Shown here in pieces: positions 35,756 through 43,574 of a stretch of 64,000 bases of DNA. Position 1 is the first letter of the stretch, and the number at the start of each line of letters is the position of its first letter. A model generated the notes under the pieces. The model was not told the DNA's origin and made no database searches. It saw only the letters and a program-made list of their open reading frames with translations. The stretch is taken from positions 310,001-374,000 of the forward strand of contig NZ_FWFF01000001.1 in NCBI RefSeq assembly GCF_900163715.1, written 5' to 3'. Made by a program: the position numbers and the translations under genes. The stretch is from Brevibacterium yomogidense. Its GTDB lineage: Bacteria; Actinomycetota; Actinomycetes; Actinomycetales; Brevibacteriaceae.

Positions 35756-36844
35756 TCAGTCACTGATGACGATGCCGGCGCGCGTCACCTTCCGTGCAGC
35801 GGCCTGCGCAAGCGCCTCCTCCACCTCATCCAGCGTGAAGTCCTTGTCGACGAGGGACTCCCAGGGGAAGTGCGGCGTGTCCGCGACGAACCGGATCGCT
35901 CGTCCCAGCACATTCTGCGGATAGCGGATGGCGGCACGGATCTGCACACCCGTGCGCGTGAAGAGGCCCGGGTCGAAGTCCGTGTACTTGTGCGGCGTGA
36001 TGTTGCCGATCTCGACGAAGATGCCGCCGGCGCGCGTCATGCGCACGCCTTCCGAGAATGCCGACGGCACACCCGTGAGGTCGATGACGACGTCCGCGCC
36101 GCCGTCCGTGAGGTCCTTCACGAGGTCGACGCGACCATCCGAACCGTCGGCCGGGGTGAGGTCGACGGTGTGGTGGGCGCCGAACTCCTTGACCTTCTCC
36201 AGCCGCTGCGGCGCCATCTCCGCCACCCACACGGTCGCCCCGAAGCTGCTCGCGACGGCCGAGGCGCACACGCCCAGACCGCCGGCTCCCAGGATGACGA
36301 CCTTGTCGTCGTAGGACACCTCGCCGACGAGGCACCCGTAGAACACCTGCGACAGCGCACAATTCACGCTCGAGGCCGCCTTGCTGGTCACACCGTCCGG
36401 CACCTTGTACACCGCGAAGCTGGGACCCACGACGTAGTGCGTGCCGAACGTCCCGTGGAAGTGGGGAGACTCGTCCGCCTGCTTCGACCAGCCGGTATAG
36501 GCGTTGCGGCAGATGTTGGGGTGGCCGTTGTTGCATTCAGGGCAGCGCCTGCACGCCTGGAAGTACGTCGACACGACGCGATCGCCCACGGACAGCGGTT
36601 CACCCGCGAAGTCCGCCGTGACGCCTTCGCCCAGGGCGTGGACGCGGCCGATCCCCTCGTGCCCCATGACGCAGCCGGGACCCACCAAGGGGTGACCGCC
36701 GTTCAGGATGTGCACGTCGGATCCGCACACGTTCGCGCGGATCATCTCCAGCACCAGTCCGCCCGCAGGCGGATCCGGGACATCGTATTCGCGGGCAGCG
36801 ATGCTCCCCACGTCCTCGAGAACAAGATTCCGTCCAGTGACCAT
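35756..36844 (-). CDS. Zinc-binding medium-chain dehydrogenase
   Basis: The 362-residue protein shows ANVCGSDVHILNG with the zinc ligands, GHEGIGRVHALGEG, structural zinc cysteines in ACRRCPECNNGHPNIC, and the nucleotide fold ILGAGGLGVCASAVA. It differs clearly from the neighbour at 34547 and is probably an alcohol or diol dehydrogenase; substrate unknown. ATG 36844 follows GAGGTGGG. It is the first gene leftward from a divergent promoter region carrying matched AT-rich sites, so it is likely induced together with the lactonase operon. Confidence 0.85.
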   Translation of the reverse strand: MVTGRNLVLEDVGSIAAREYDVPDPPAGGLVLEMIRANVCGSDVHILNGGHPLVGPGCVMGHEGIGRVHALGEGVTADFAGEPLSVGDRVVSTYFQACRRCPECNNGHPNICRNAYTGWSKQADESPHFHGTFGTHYVVGPSFAVYKVPDGVTSKAASSVNCALSQVFYGCLVGEVSYDDKVVILGAGGLGVCASAVASSFGATVWVAEMAPQRLEKVKEFGAHHTVDLTPADGSDGRVDLVKDLTDGGADVVIDLTGVPSAFSEGVRMTRAGGIFVEIGNITPHKYTDFDPGLFTRTGVQIRAAIRYPQNVLGRAIRFVADTPHFPWESLVDKDFTLDEVEEALAQAAARKVTRAGIVISD

Positions 36845-36916
36845 GCACACCCACCTCGTCGTGCGGCGCCGGAGCGCCGAGTGATGCCAGCCCATCTCGA
36901 AGGACCGGCCCTTGCG

Positions 36917-36945
36917 AAGCTACTCAAATATATTCCGACCGTCAA
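36917..36945 (-). promoter_or_regulatory. Promoter of the leftward dehydrogenase gene(s) with internal operator-like site
   Basis: On the minus strand TTGACG and TAGCTT are spaced 17 nt apart, a near-consensus promoter. Between them lies AATATATTTGA (36924-36934), an exact copy of the site overlapping the rightward promoter at 37016-37026. A regulator bound here would block RNA polymerase. Confidence 0.6.
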
Positions 36946-36995
36946 GAGGTATATGCATACGCGCATGCTTCGATTCGGAACCTGGGGCGAGGCCC

Positions 36996-37026
36996 TTGAC
37001 TCCTGAGCGATCTGAAATATATTTGA
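36996..37026 (+). promoter_or_regulatory. Promoter of the lactonase operon with operator-like site over the -10
   Basis: TTGACT and TATATT are spaced 16 nt apart. The -10 lies inside AATATATTTGA (37016-37026), the inverted counterpart of the site at 36924-36934, 81 nt away between the two sites. The 322-bp gap 36845-37166 thus holds two divergent promoters with paired sites, suggesting common control, perhaps by the GntR protein at 40016. Confidence 0.6.
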
Positions 37027-37166
37027 ACGTGCGGTGGGTTCCCTACGCGGAGTCCAGCAACGACTCCGACGGGGGCTCGTCGTGGACGCAGCGCACGGAA
37101 CGCCGCACAGCACCGCACGGAACGTCACGCCTTCAACGACGAAGCAGAAGCGAGAGGGAGATTCCG

Positions 37167-37988
37167 ATGGCCACTCCAGACATGAAAGTGCACATCCTCG
37201 AGTCCGGGACGATGGAAGCCGACCGCACCTGGCTGCTCCTGGCACCGCACACCGTCATCAAGACGCGCGAGCATAAGAACGATCCCCGCGCATGGGGCCA
37301 GGTGCCCACACATGCGGTCTACATCGACCATCCGGAGGGCAAGATCCTCTGGGACACCGGCGTCCCCCGGAACTGGCAGACGCACTGGGAACCCACGGGC
37401 TTCCACGAGTTCTTCCCCGTCCTCGACGACCCGGAGGGCGACTCCGGCTACCTCGATTCCAGCCTGTCCCAGATGGGCCTCGCTCCGGACGACATCGACA
37501 TCCTCGTCCTCTCGCACCTGCACTTCGACCACGCGGCGAACGCCAAGATGTTCGACAACGGCAAGACGCGCATCGTGACGAGCCAGGCGGAGCTCGACGG
37601 GGTCGCGGACATCTCGGGCTACAACAAGGGCGCCCACATCCCGGACGACTACAAGGGCCTGAGCATCGGCGGGATCACCGGTGACGACGAGATCGTCCCC
37701 GGCGTCTCCGTCATCCAGACCCCGGGACACACATGGGGGACGATGTCGCTGCGCGTGGACCTGCCGAACGAGGGCACGAAGATCTTCACCTCGGATGCGG
37801 TGTACATGGAGGAGTCCTACGGGCCTCCGGCCATCGGCGCGGCGATCGTGTGGAGCTCGCTCGACTGGCTGGAGTCCGTGGAGAAGCTGCGGCGCATCGA
37901 GCAGGAGACGGGCGCGGAGATGATCTTCGGCCACGACGAGGCACAGCGCCAGAACTTCAAGATGGGACCGGACGAGTACTACTCATGA
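37167..37988 (+). CDS. N-acyl homoserine lactonase-type metallo-beta-lactamase fold lactonase
   Basis: The 273-residue protein carries the dinuclear zinc motif HLHFDH at residues 117-122, with further ligands in TPGHTWG, the Asp of FTSDAVYM and the late His in FGHDEAQ. Length and motif spacing match the AiiA/AttM (BlcC) lactonases, which open acyl-homoserine lactones or gamma-butyrolactone. Neighbouring alcohol and aldehyde dehydrogenases favour a catabolic lactone rather than only signal quenching. ATG 37167 lies 6 nt after GAGAGGGAG. Its stop overlaps the start of the FmdB-type gene. Confidence 0.85.
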   Translation: MATPDMKVHILESGTMEADRTWLLLAPHTVIKTREHKNDPRAWGQVPTHAVYIDHPEGKILWDTGVPRNWQTHWEPTGFHEFFPVLDDPEGDSGYLDSSLSQMGLAPDDIDILVLSHLHFDHAANAKMFDNGKTRIVTSQAELDGVADISGYNKGAHIPDDYKGLSIGGITGDDEIVPGVSVIQTPGHTWGTMSLRVDLPNEGTKIFTSDAVYMEESYGPPAIGAAIVWSSLDWLESVEKLRRIEQETGAEMIFGHDEAQRQNFKMGPDEYYS

Positions 37989-38503
37989 TCCTCTACGACT
38001 ACAAGTGCACACGCGACCATCGCTTCGAAGCCGGTGTCGCCTCGATGTCGTCGCCCGCACCGGACTGCCCGGACTGCGGGGAGGCATCGCGCCGGATCCT
38101 CACCACCGTGCGCACCAGCGGATTCGCGTCCGCCGGCCACAGCCGTGAGGACATGCCCAAGAGCTGGAAGGGCATGTCAGGCGGCAGCCCGGATGCGGTG
38201 AACTACTGGCGCCGCTCGATGGAGAAGCGCGAGAAGCTGGAGGAGCGCTACCCGGAGCTGGGCGGAGATCGCAGGCCGATCCTCGCGCACGAAGGGATCT
38301 TCCAGGGCAGACCTCTGCGCGCCGGCGACGACATCGGGGCATCCGTGGAGGCAGCGGTCACGGCCGACGCCAAGCAGTCGGCGTCCGCGCCGGCGGCTGG
38401 GAAGCCGCGGGCGGGCGCAGGGAAGGCGAACAGCGGAGGAAAGCCGGCCGGGACCTCGGCGGCGGGATCCACGACCGCACGGGGAGGTGCGCGGGGACGA
38501 TGA
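37985..38503 (+). CDS. FmdB-type zinc ribbon protein
   Basis: The 172-residue protein begins ILYDYKCTRDHRFEAGV and continues CPDCGEASRRIL, the zinc-ribbon pattern of FmdB proteins that accompany amidase and acetamidase genes. A middle part rich in charged residues and a low-complexity Ala/Gly tail containing PAGTSA follow. Its start overlaps the lactonase stop and its stop overlaps the aldehyde dehydrogenase start, so it is embedded in the operon. A regulatory or metal-related role is presumed; the function is unproven. Confidence 0.75.
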   Translation: MILYDYKCTRDHRFEAGVASMSSPAPDCPDCGEASRRILTTVRTSGFASAGHSREDMPKSWKGMSGGSPDAVNYWRRSMEKREKLEERYPELGGDRRPILAHEGIFQGRPLRAGDDIGASVEAAVTADAKQSASAPAAGKPRAGAGKANSGGKPAGTSAAGSTTARGGARGR

Positions 38504-39921
38504 CTCAGACACCCGCATTCATCGCCGGTGAGCGAGTGACCGGCGCGGACTCGTACGAGAACGTCGATCCGGCGGACGGCCACGTGATCGGTGAGGTCCT
38601 GAGGGGCACCGCCGAGCACATCGATGCGGCCGTCGCCGCGGCCCGTCGCGCGCAGCCGGAGTGGGCGGCGACGAAGCCGGAGCACCGCGCGGACGTCGCC
38701 CAGGCGTTCGCCGCGCTCGTCCTCGAGAACGTCGAGGAGCTCGCCCGCCTCGATTCGGAGGACACCGGGAAGCCGATCTCACAGGCGCGGACCGACGGGC
38801 AGGTGACCGCCCGGTACTTCACGTTCTACGGTCGAGCGATCGACTCGTACTACGGACTGCAGCTGCCGGTCGACCCGGCGTTCCACGTGTACACCCGCCG
38901 CGAGCCCCTGGGCGTGTGCGGCAGCGTCATCGCCTGGAACTATCCGCTGCAGCTGTTCGGCCGCGCGGTCGCACCCACCGTCGTCACCGGCAACGCCGTG
39001 GTGCTCAAGCCGGCCGACGAGACTCCCCGATCCGCCGTCCGCCTCGCCGAACTGGCGGTCGAGGCCGGGTTCCCGCCCGGGATCATCAACGTGGTCCCGG
39101 GGATCGGCGCCGAGGCCGGGGCCGCCCTGGCAGCACACCCGGGCATCGACCACATGGGCTTCGTCGGGTCGAACGCGGTGGGGAAGCTCATCGCCGGATC
39201 CGCGGCGGACAACGTCGTGCCGACGACGCTCGAGCTGGGTGGGAAGTCCCCGCACGTCGTCTTCCCCGACGCCGACCTCGACCGGGTCGCGCTGTTCGCC
39301 ACGAAGGGCATCCTGCAGAACGCAGGTCAGACGTGCTCGGCAGGGTCGCGCCTGCTCGTGCACAGCTCCGTCGAGGACGAGCTGCTCGAGCGACTGCGCG
39401 CCTCCTTCGAGTCGACCACGCTGGGGCCGGGATCGTCGGACCCCGACCTCGGACCGCTCATCTCGCGGAAGCAGCAGGATCGTGTGACGGGGATGGTGGA
39501 GCGGGCCTCGGGCCGTGTGGTCACAGGCGGGACCAGGCCCACCGGCTCGTCGTTGGGCGACGGCGCGTACTTCTCGCCGACGCTCATCGCGGGTGTCGAA
39601 CAGGACGCGGAGATCTTCCAGGAGGAGGTGTTCGGGCCGGTCCTCGTGTCGCGCACGTTCGAGGACGAGGACGAAGCCGTGGCGCTGGCCAACGGCACGG
39701 ACTACGCGCTCATGGCCGCCGTGTGGTCGCGGGACTCGTCCCGGGTGCACCGCCTGGCAGCCCGCATCCGAGCGGGCCAGGTCTACGCGAACGCCTACGG
39801 CGCCGGCGGCGGGGTCGAGTACCCTTTCGGAGGCTTCGGGAAGTCCGGCTACGGCCGCGAGAAGGGCTACGAATCGCTCGACGCGTACACGGCGACGAAG
39901 ACGGTGCTCGTCAGTCTGTGA
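38500..39921 (+). CDS. Aldehyde dehydrogenase (betaine aldehyde/semialdehyde dehydrogenase-like)
   Basis: The 473-residue enzyme has the complete ALDH set: IAWNYPLQLFGRAVAPT, VLKPADETP, LELGGKSPHVVFPDADLD with the general-base Glu, and the catalytic Cys279 in NAGQTCSAGSRLL. It oxidises an aldehyde to the acid with NAD(P). Its start overlaps the FmdB stop (ATGA). In the lactone route suggested by the neighbours it would act last, turning a semialdehyde into a dicarboxylic acid; the actual substrate is unknown. Confidence 0.92.
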   Translation: MTQTPAFIAGERVTGADSYENVDPADGHVIGEVLRGTAEHIDAAVAAARRAQPEWAATKPEHRADVAQAFAALVLENVEELARLDSEDTGKPISQARTDGQVTARYFTFYGRAIDSYYGLQLPVDPAFHVYTRREPLGVCGSVIAWNYPLQLFGRAVAPTVVTGNAVVLKPADETPRSAVRLAELAVEAGFPPGIINVVPGIGAEAGAALAAHPGIDHMGFVGSNAVGKLIAGSAADNVVPTTLELGGKSPHVVFPDADLDRVALFATKGILQNAGQTCSAGSRLLVHSSVEDELLERLRASFESTTLGPGSSDPDLGPLISRKQQDRVTGMVERASGRVVTGGTRPTGSSLGDGAYFSPTLIAGVEQDAEIFQEEVFGPVLVSRTFEDEDEAVALANGTDYALMAAVWSRDSSRVHRLAARIRAGQVYANAYGAGGGVEYPFGGFGKSGYGREKGYESLDAYTATKTVLVSL

Positions 39922-40015
39922 CGAGTGGTGCGCGGGGCGGTCGATCGAGTGCATCGGCCGCCACGCGCACTGCTGGTAGCGGCGATCAGGCGACTGCAGA
40001 GGAAGCGAACGGGCA

Positions 40016-40816
40016 ATGGGACGAGACAGCGGGCACGCGCACCACGGCGATGAGCGAAGGGTCGACGTGCACAGCGTCGACGGGCGCAGGGTCGAGGTGC
40101 GCAGCGGTGACGGGCGCAGGGTCGACGTGCGCAGCGGCACGGTGACCGAGCGCGATCGCCGGTACGGGACCTCGGCGTCGCTCGTCGCATCCGACATCGG
40201 GGAGAACATCATCTCGGGGCACCTGCCCCCCGGCAGCTCTCTGCGCGTCCACGAACTCGCCTCGCAGTACGAGATGTCGCTGACGCCCGTCCGCGAGGCG
40301 ATGCAGCGGCTCGTGACGGAGGGCCTGGTCGCGCGCCGGCCAGGGGTGGGCTTCGCCGTGGCTCCGCTCACGGGCGACGACATCCGCGACGTGTTCCTCA
40401 CGCTGGGATTCGTGAGCGGTGAGCTCGCAGCGCGGGCGATGGACGCGCTGACCGATGCGCAGCGGACCGAGCTCAGGGCGCTCCACCACGAATCGATCGC
40501 GATGCTCCACCGCGACGCCGCGAACGGTCTGGACTCGCGCAATCGCGCGTTCTACTCGCTCATCAACCACGCCTCGCGCTCCCCCAAGCTGCGGTGGACG
40601 GCAGGGCTGTGCATCCGGTTCGTCCCGCGCACCCTGTACTCGGACATCCCGGGCTGGCCGGAGATCACGGTGGACGGACAGCGGAAGGTCCTCGAGGCGC
40701 TCGATGCCGGAGACGTCCGGGCCGTGCGCGAGGCGACCCGCGACTTCCACCACCGCGCAGGCGAAGCGCTCGCGGAGAACTTCTCGGAGAACCTGCGCGT
40801 GCGCTCCGCGGTCTGA
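40016..40816 (+). CDS. GntR family regulator with FCD-type ligand domain
   Basis: The 266-residue protein has a GntR winged helix (VASDIGENIISGHLPPGSSL, then SLTPVREAMQRLVTEGLVAR) and a C-terminal helical FCD-like domain for a carboxylate ligand. It follows the aldehyde dehydrogenase gene by 94 nt in the same direction and is a good candidate to control the lactone cluster. The N-terminal 42 residues consist of 10-residue repeats (DGRRVDVRSG) coded by a 30-bp tandem repeat and are probably not conserved. The real start may be GTG at 40141 within VTERDRRYG. An upstream GAGGAAG supports ATG 40016 only weakly. Confidence 0.8.
   Translation: MGRDSGHAHHGDERRVDVHSVDGRRVEVRSGDGRRVDVRSGTVTERDRRYGTSASLVASDIGENIISGHLPPGSSLRVHELASQYEMSLTPVREAMQRLVTEGLVARRPGVGFAVAPLTGDDIRDVFLTLGFVSGELAARAMDALTDAQRTELRALHHESIAMLHRDAANGLDSRNRAFYSLINHASRSPKLRWTAGLCIRFVPRTLYSDIPGWPEITVDGQRKVLEALDAGDVRAVREATRDFHHRAGEALAENFSENLRVRSAV
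40059..40140. repeat. 30-bp in-frame tandem repeat at the 5' end of the GntR gene
   Basis: Units at 40059-40088, 40089-40118 and a partial unit 40119-40140 share the core GTCGACGTGC and ACGGGCGCA with few changes. The period is a multiple of three and encodes DGRRVxVRSG. Confidence 0.85.
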
Positions 40817-40850
40817 TGTTCCGGCCGTTCAGCAGTTTTGCCGCCTGAGT

Positions 40851-40863
40851 ATCATTTGATGAT
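40851..40863. promoter_or_regulatory. Small inverted repeat upstream of the orphan TAXI binding protein
   Basis: ATCAT and ATGAT are separated by TTG in an AT-rich patch 90 nt before the start at 40953. Possible GntR-type operator, weak. Confidence 0.25.
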
Positions 40864-40952
40864 CATTAGTGATGCACGGCTCAGTAGTCCGCTACGATGT
40901 GCCCGGGTCCACCCGACCGGTCGACGACGATGGCAGGAGCACACGAGCACAC

Positions 40953-42137
40953 ATGATCAGGCTGAAGAATCGTGCACACAGGCGCGCTCGGGCGACGTCT
41001 GTGGTCGCCGCTGTCGCTGCCGGGGCTCTCGTGCTGTCGGGCTGCGAGGCGCAGAACAATGTGGTCGGTGGCCTGCCGGACCCGCTTGTCTTCACCACGT
41101 ACGGCACGACCACGGGTTCGTACGCAGATCTGGCCGGCGTGACCGACCGGGTGTCGCTGGAGACCGGCGCACGGGTGCGCATCATCACGTCCGATACGTC
41201 CGTGGGTCGGCTGGCGGCGCTGCGGGCAGGCGCGGCGAAGGTCGGCCGTCTGGGTGACGAGTACATCTTCGGCTTCGAGGGCGTCAACGAGTTCGCGAAC
41301 GAGGACTGGGGGCCGCAGGACATCCGCGTCGTCTGGGCTCCGCTGTCACCGCACGGCGTCATGACGCGCACGGGCGACGGCATCGAATCGATGGCCGATC
41401 TCGAGGGGATGCGCGTGCCCCTGTACACCGCCAACCCGTCTGCCAACGCGAAGGTGCAGGCGCTGCTCGCGCACGGCGGCCTCACCCTGGACGACGTCGA
41501 ACTCGTGAATGTGGGCTACGGCGAGCAGGCCTCCGCGATGCAGGACGGGCAGATCGACATGATCTACGGCGCGGTCTACGGCGGCTCCCTCTACGAGCTC
41601 GCGTCGAATGTCGACGTCGAATGGGTCGACCTGGACGCGGATGACGAGGAGGCGGTCGAGCGCATGCAGGCGGTCGTCCCGGCGCTGAATGTGGGCTCCT
41701 TCGACCGCGCTCCGGCGCAGGAAGAGGGCGAAGAGAGCAACGGCGTCCTCTACAGCGTCGCGATCGCAGCGTACGACGACATGCCGGAGGATCAGATCTA
41801 CACGCTGATCGAGGCGATGGCGAAGACGTACCCGGAGTACAAGGACACGACGATCAGCCTGCCGCGCTGGGAGCCCGAGCAGGTCCTCGACGTCCCCACG
41901 GAGACGCCGTTCCACGAGGGCACGATCCGCTGGCTCGAGGAGCACGACCGCTGGAGCGATGAGGCGCAGGCGAAGCAGGACGAGCTCATCGAGCGGGGCG
42001 AGCGCCTCGACGAGGAGTGGGCGAAGTTCATGGAGACGGACCCGTCCGATGAGGACACGTACCGCCTGTGGCTCGAATGGAAGCGGGACAACGGGCTGGC
42101 CAAGGAGTCGGAGGAGATCACGAGCGGCTTCTTCTGA
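40953..42137 (+). CDS. Orphan TAXI family TRAP solute-binding lipoprotein
   Basis: The 394-residue protein has a twin-Arg-rich N-region, a hydrophobic stretch and the lipobox LVLSGC. The mature part aligns along its whole length with the binding protein at 20879-22036, sharing NEFANEDWGPQD, VVWAPLSPH and the acidic C-terminal pattern RGERLDEEW. No TRAP permease gene lies nearby, so it may feed the permease at 18771 or another elsewhere, or act as a ligand sensor. ATG 40953 was chosen at the start of the signal peptide; the ribosome site is weak. Confidence 0.88.
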   Translation: MIRLKNRAHRRARATSVVAAVAAGALVLSGCEAQNNVVGGLPDPLVFTTYGTTTGSYADLAGVTDRVSLETGARVRIITSDTSVGRLAALRAGAAKVGRLGDEYIFGFEGVNEFANEDWGPQDIRVVWAPLSPHGVMTRTGDGIESMADLEGMRVPLYTANPSANAKVQALLAHGGLTLDDVELVNVGYGEQASAMQDGQIDMIYGAVYGGSLYELASNVDVEWVDLDADDEEAVERMQAVVPALNVGSFDRAPAQEEGEESNGVLYSVAIAAYDDMPEDQIYTLIEAMAKTYPEYKDTTISLPRWEPEQVLDVPTETPFHEGTIRWLEEHDRWSDEAQAKQDELIERGERLDEEWAKFMETDPSDEDTYRLWLEWKRDNGLAKESEEITSGFF

Positions 42138-42219
42138 GGCCGTGCGCGGGCCGGGGCTCTCGTCCGTCCCCTCCGGCCCCTCCCCACCCTCCCCTCCTCA
42201 CCGTCCCGTCCTCGCCGAG

Positions 42220-42281
42220 ACGCCGGTTACCGGTACGAAACACCGTGCCAGGGCGCGGCGTTTCGTGTCGGTAGCCGGCGT
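42220..42281. repeat. 62-bp palindromic repeat, copy 1 (left of AbiEi-like gene)
   Basis: Imperfect arms of 26 bp (starting ACGCCGGTTACCGGTACG, ending GTAGCCGGCGT) enclose a short loop. A copy with about 85 percent identity in the same orientation lies at 43392-43453, on the other side of the AbiEi-like gene. Confidence 0.8.
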
Positions 42282-42367
42282 GTGGGCACCTGTAGGAATC
42301 GACGAGGCGCGACGTGCCCACCCGAGGTCACAATCACGTGCACGCTCTATGCTCTATCCACAGGGAT

Positions 42368-43375
42368 ATGAGGGCTCTTGAACCTCTTCTGTCTGCGCGC
42401 GACCGTCGGTGCATGGACGTCATCATCACTCGAGCGGACCTTCACCGCGCGGGGTTCTCACGGTCTCTGGTCACCGATGCACTCCGCTGCTGTCTCATAC
42501 GAGTCCGACGCGGTCTGTACGTCGTCCGGCCAGACTGCCCACGCAGATCGCATGCCGCACTGGCACTGCTGAAGCAGCGCTCAACCGGGGACCTCATCGA
42601 TCTCGATGTGAAAGGGCTCCGTGGTCATGCAGCGAGGCTGCGGATCCTCACGCGGACATACGTGGACGACCTCGCCGAGGACTGCACTCTGTCCCACGTC
42701 AGCGCCGCGCTCCTGTGGGGTCTGCCATTCACCCGACCGATCCAGGGTCGTGCTGAAGCCGTGCGCCCTGGGAGGTCGCGCGGTTACAAGCAGGTCATCA
42801 TCCGACAGCGCGTCCTCCACCCCAGCGAAGCGACAGAGATCGACGGACTGCCTGTCACGACTGTGCGCCGGACGCTCCTGGATGTCGCCCTCGACTATCC
42901 GTTGGACGTCTCCGTGCCGATGATCGACCATGCCCTGCGCAAGGAGCTGGTGTCCACGGAGGACATCGCCGAACTGGCCAGGTCCATCCGCCGGCGCCGT
43001 GGTTCGGTGCGGGCTCGGACGGCGTTCTCTCTGGGAGACCGTGCGCGAGAGTCCCCCGCGGAGTCCATCTGCGCAGTCCGCTTCCACGAGCACGGCATCG
43101 CGGGATTCGTGCCGCAGGCCACCTTCGGTACGAAGGACGATGGCTTCATCGCTCGCGTCGACTTCCTCCATCGCGGAGCGAAGATCATCGTCGAGGTGAA
43201 TGGGGAGATCAAGTACACCGACGGAGAGACAGGCGCCGCGCGTGCCCGCCGCGAACGCCGGCAGGACTACCAGCTGCGGAACCTCGGCTACCGCGTCTAC
43301 CAGCTCACGTGGGCCGACCTGTTCTCGCCGTCGACGTTCCACGACATCAAGCACGCCGTCTCTCGCGCCGGCTGA
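42368..43375 (+). CDS. AbiEi-like protein (type IV antitoxin domain with DUF559-like C-terminus)
   Basis: The 335-residue protein starts with a helix-turn-helix segment as in AbiEi antitoxins (ITRADLHRAGFSRSLVTDAL, then RRGLYVV). It continues with TLSHVSAALLWGLPF and ends with a Vsr/DUF559-like nuclease-fold part (DFLHRGAKIIVEVNGEIKY, then RRQDYQLRNLGYRVYQLTWADL). Such proteins are common in actinomycetes and mostly of unknown role; AbiEi itself represses and counters the toxin AbiEii, but no AbiEii-like gene is adjacent. ATG 42368 follows AGGGA closely; ATG 42413 is the alternative. The gene is bracketed by two related 62-bp palindromes. Confidence 0.75.
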   Translation: MRALEPLLSARDRRCMDVIITRADLHRAGFSRSLVTDALRCCLIRVRRGLYVVRPDCPRRSHAALALLKQRSTGDLIDLDVKGLRGHAARLRILTRTYVDDLAEDCTLSHVSAALLWGLPFTRPIQGRAEAVRPGRSRGYKQVIIRQRVLHPSEATEIDGLPVTTVRRTLLDVALDYPLDVSVPMIDHALRKELVSTEDIAELARSIRRRRGSVRARTAFSLGDRARESPAESICAVRFHEHGIAGFVPQATFGTKDDGFIARVDFLHRGAKIIVEVNGEIKYTDGETGAARARRERRQDYQLRNLGYRVYQLTWADLFSPSTFHDIKHAVSRAG

Positions 43376-43391
43376 GCACCAGCGATACGAA

Positions 43392-43453
43392 ACACCGGTT
43401 ACCGGTATGAAACACCGTGCCAGAGCGCGGCGTTTGATACCGGTAACCGGCGT
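43392..43453. repeat. 62-bp palindromic repeat, copy 2 (right of AbiEi-like gene)
   Basis: The arms (starting ACACCGGTTACCGGTATG, ending GGTAACCGGCGT) match in 23 of 26 positions. It starts 17 nt after the AbiEi-like stop codon. It shares the central ACCGTGCCAG-GCGCGGCGTTT with copy 1. Further right (43519-43580) two 27-28 bp imperfect direct repeats around GCTCAGGGGTCGG are also present. Confidence 0.8.
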
Positions 43454-43574
43454 CTCGAGGGGATACGGGGGCGCGGAAGGCGCAGCGTAGTGAGCGGCGG
43501 CCAGGAGCGCTCGGCGGCTGTCAGCGCTCAGGGGTCGGGGGCACCCGGCAGTGCTCAGGGGTCGGCAGCGCCCG

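Noticed and set aside
42220-43453. Insertion sequence formed by the two 62-bp palindromes
   Set aside because: The copies are direct, each internally palindromic, and the enclosed gene has no transposase motif, so they are reported as repeats, not as an IS.
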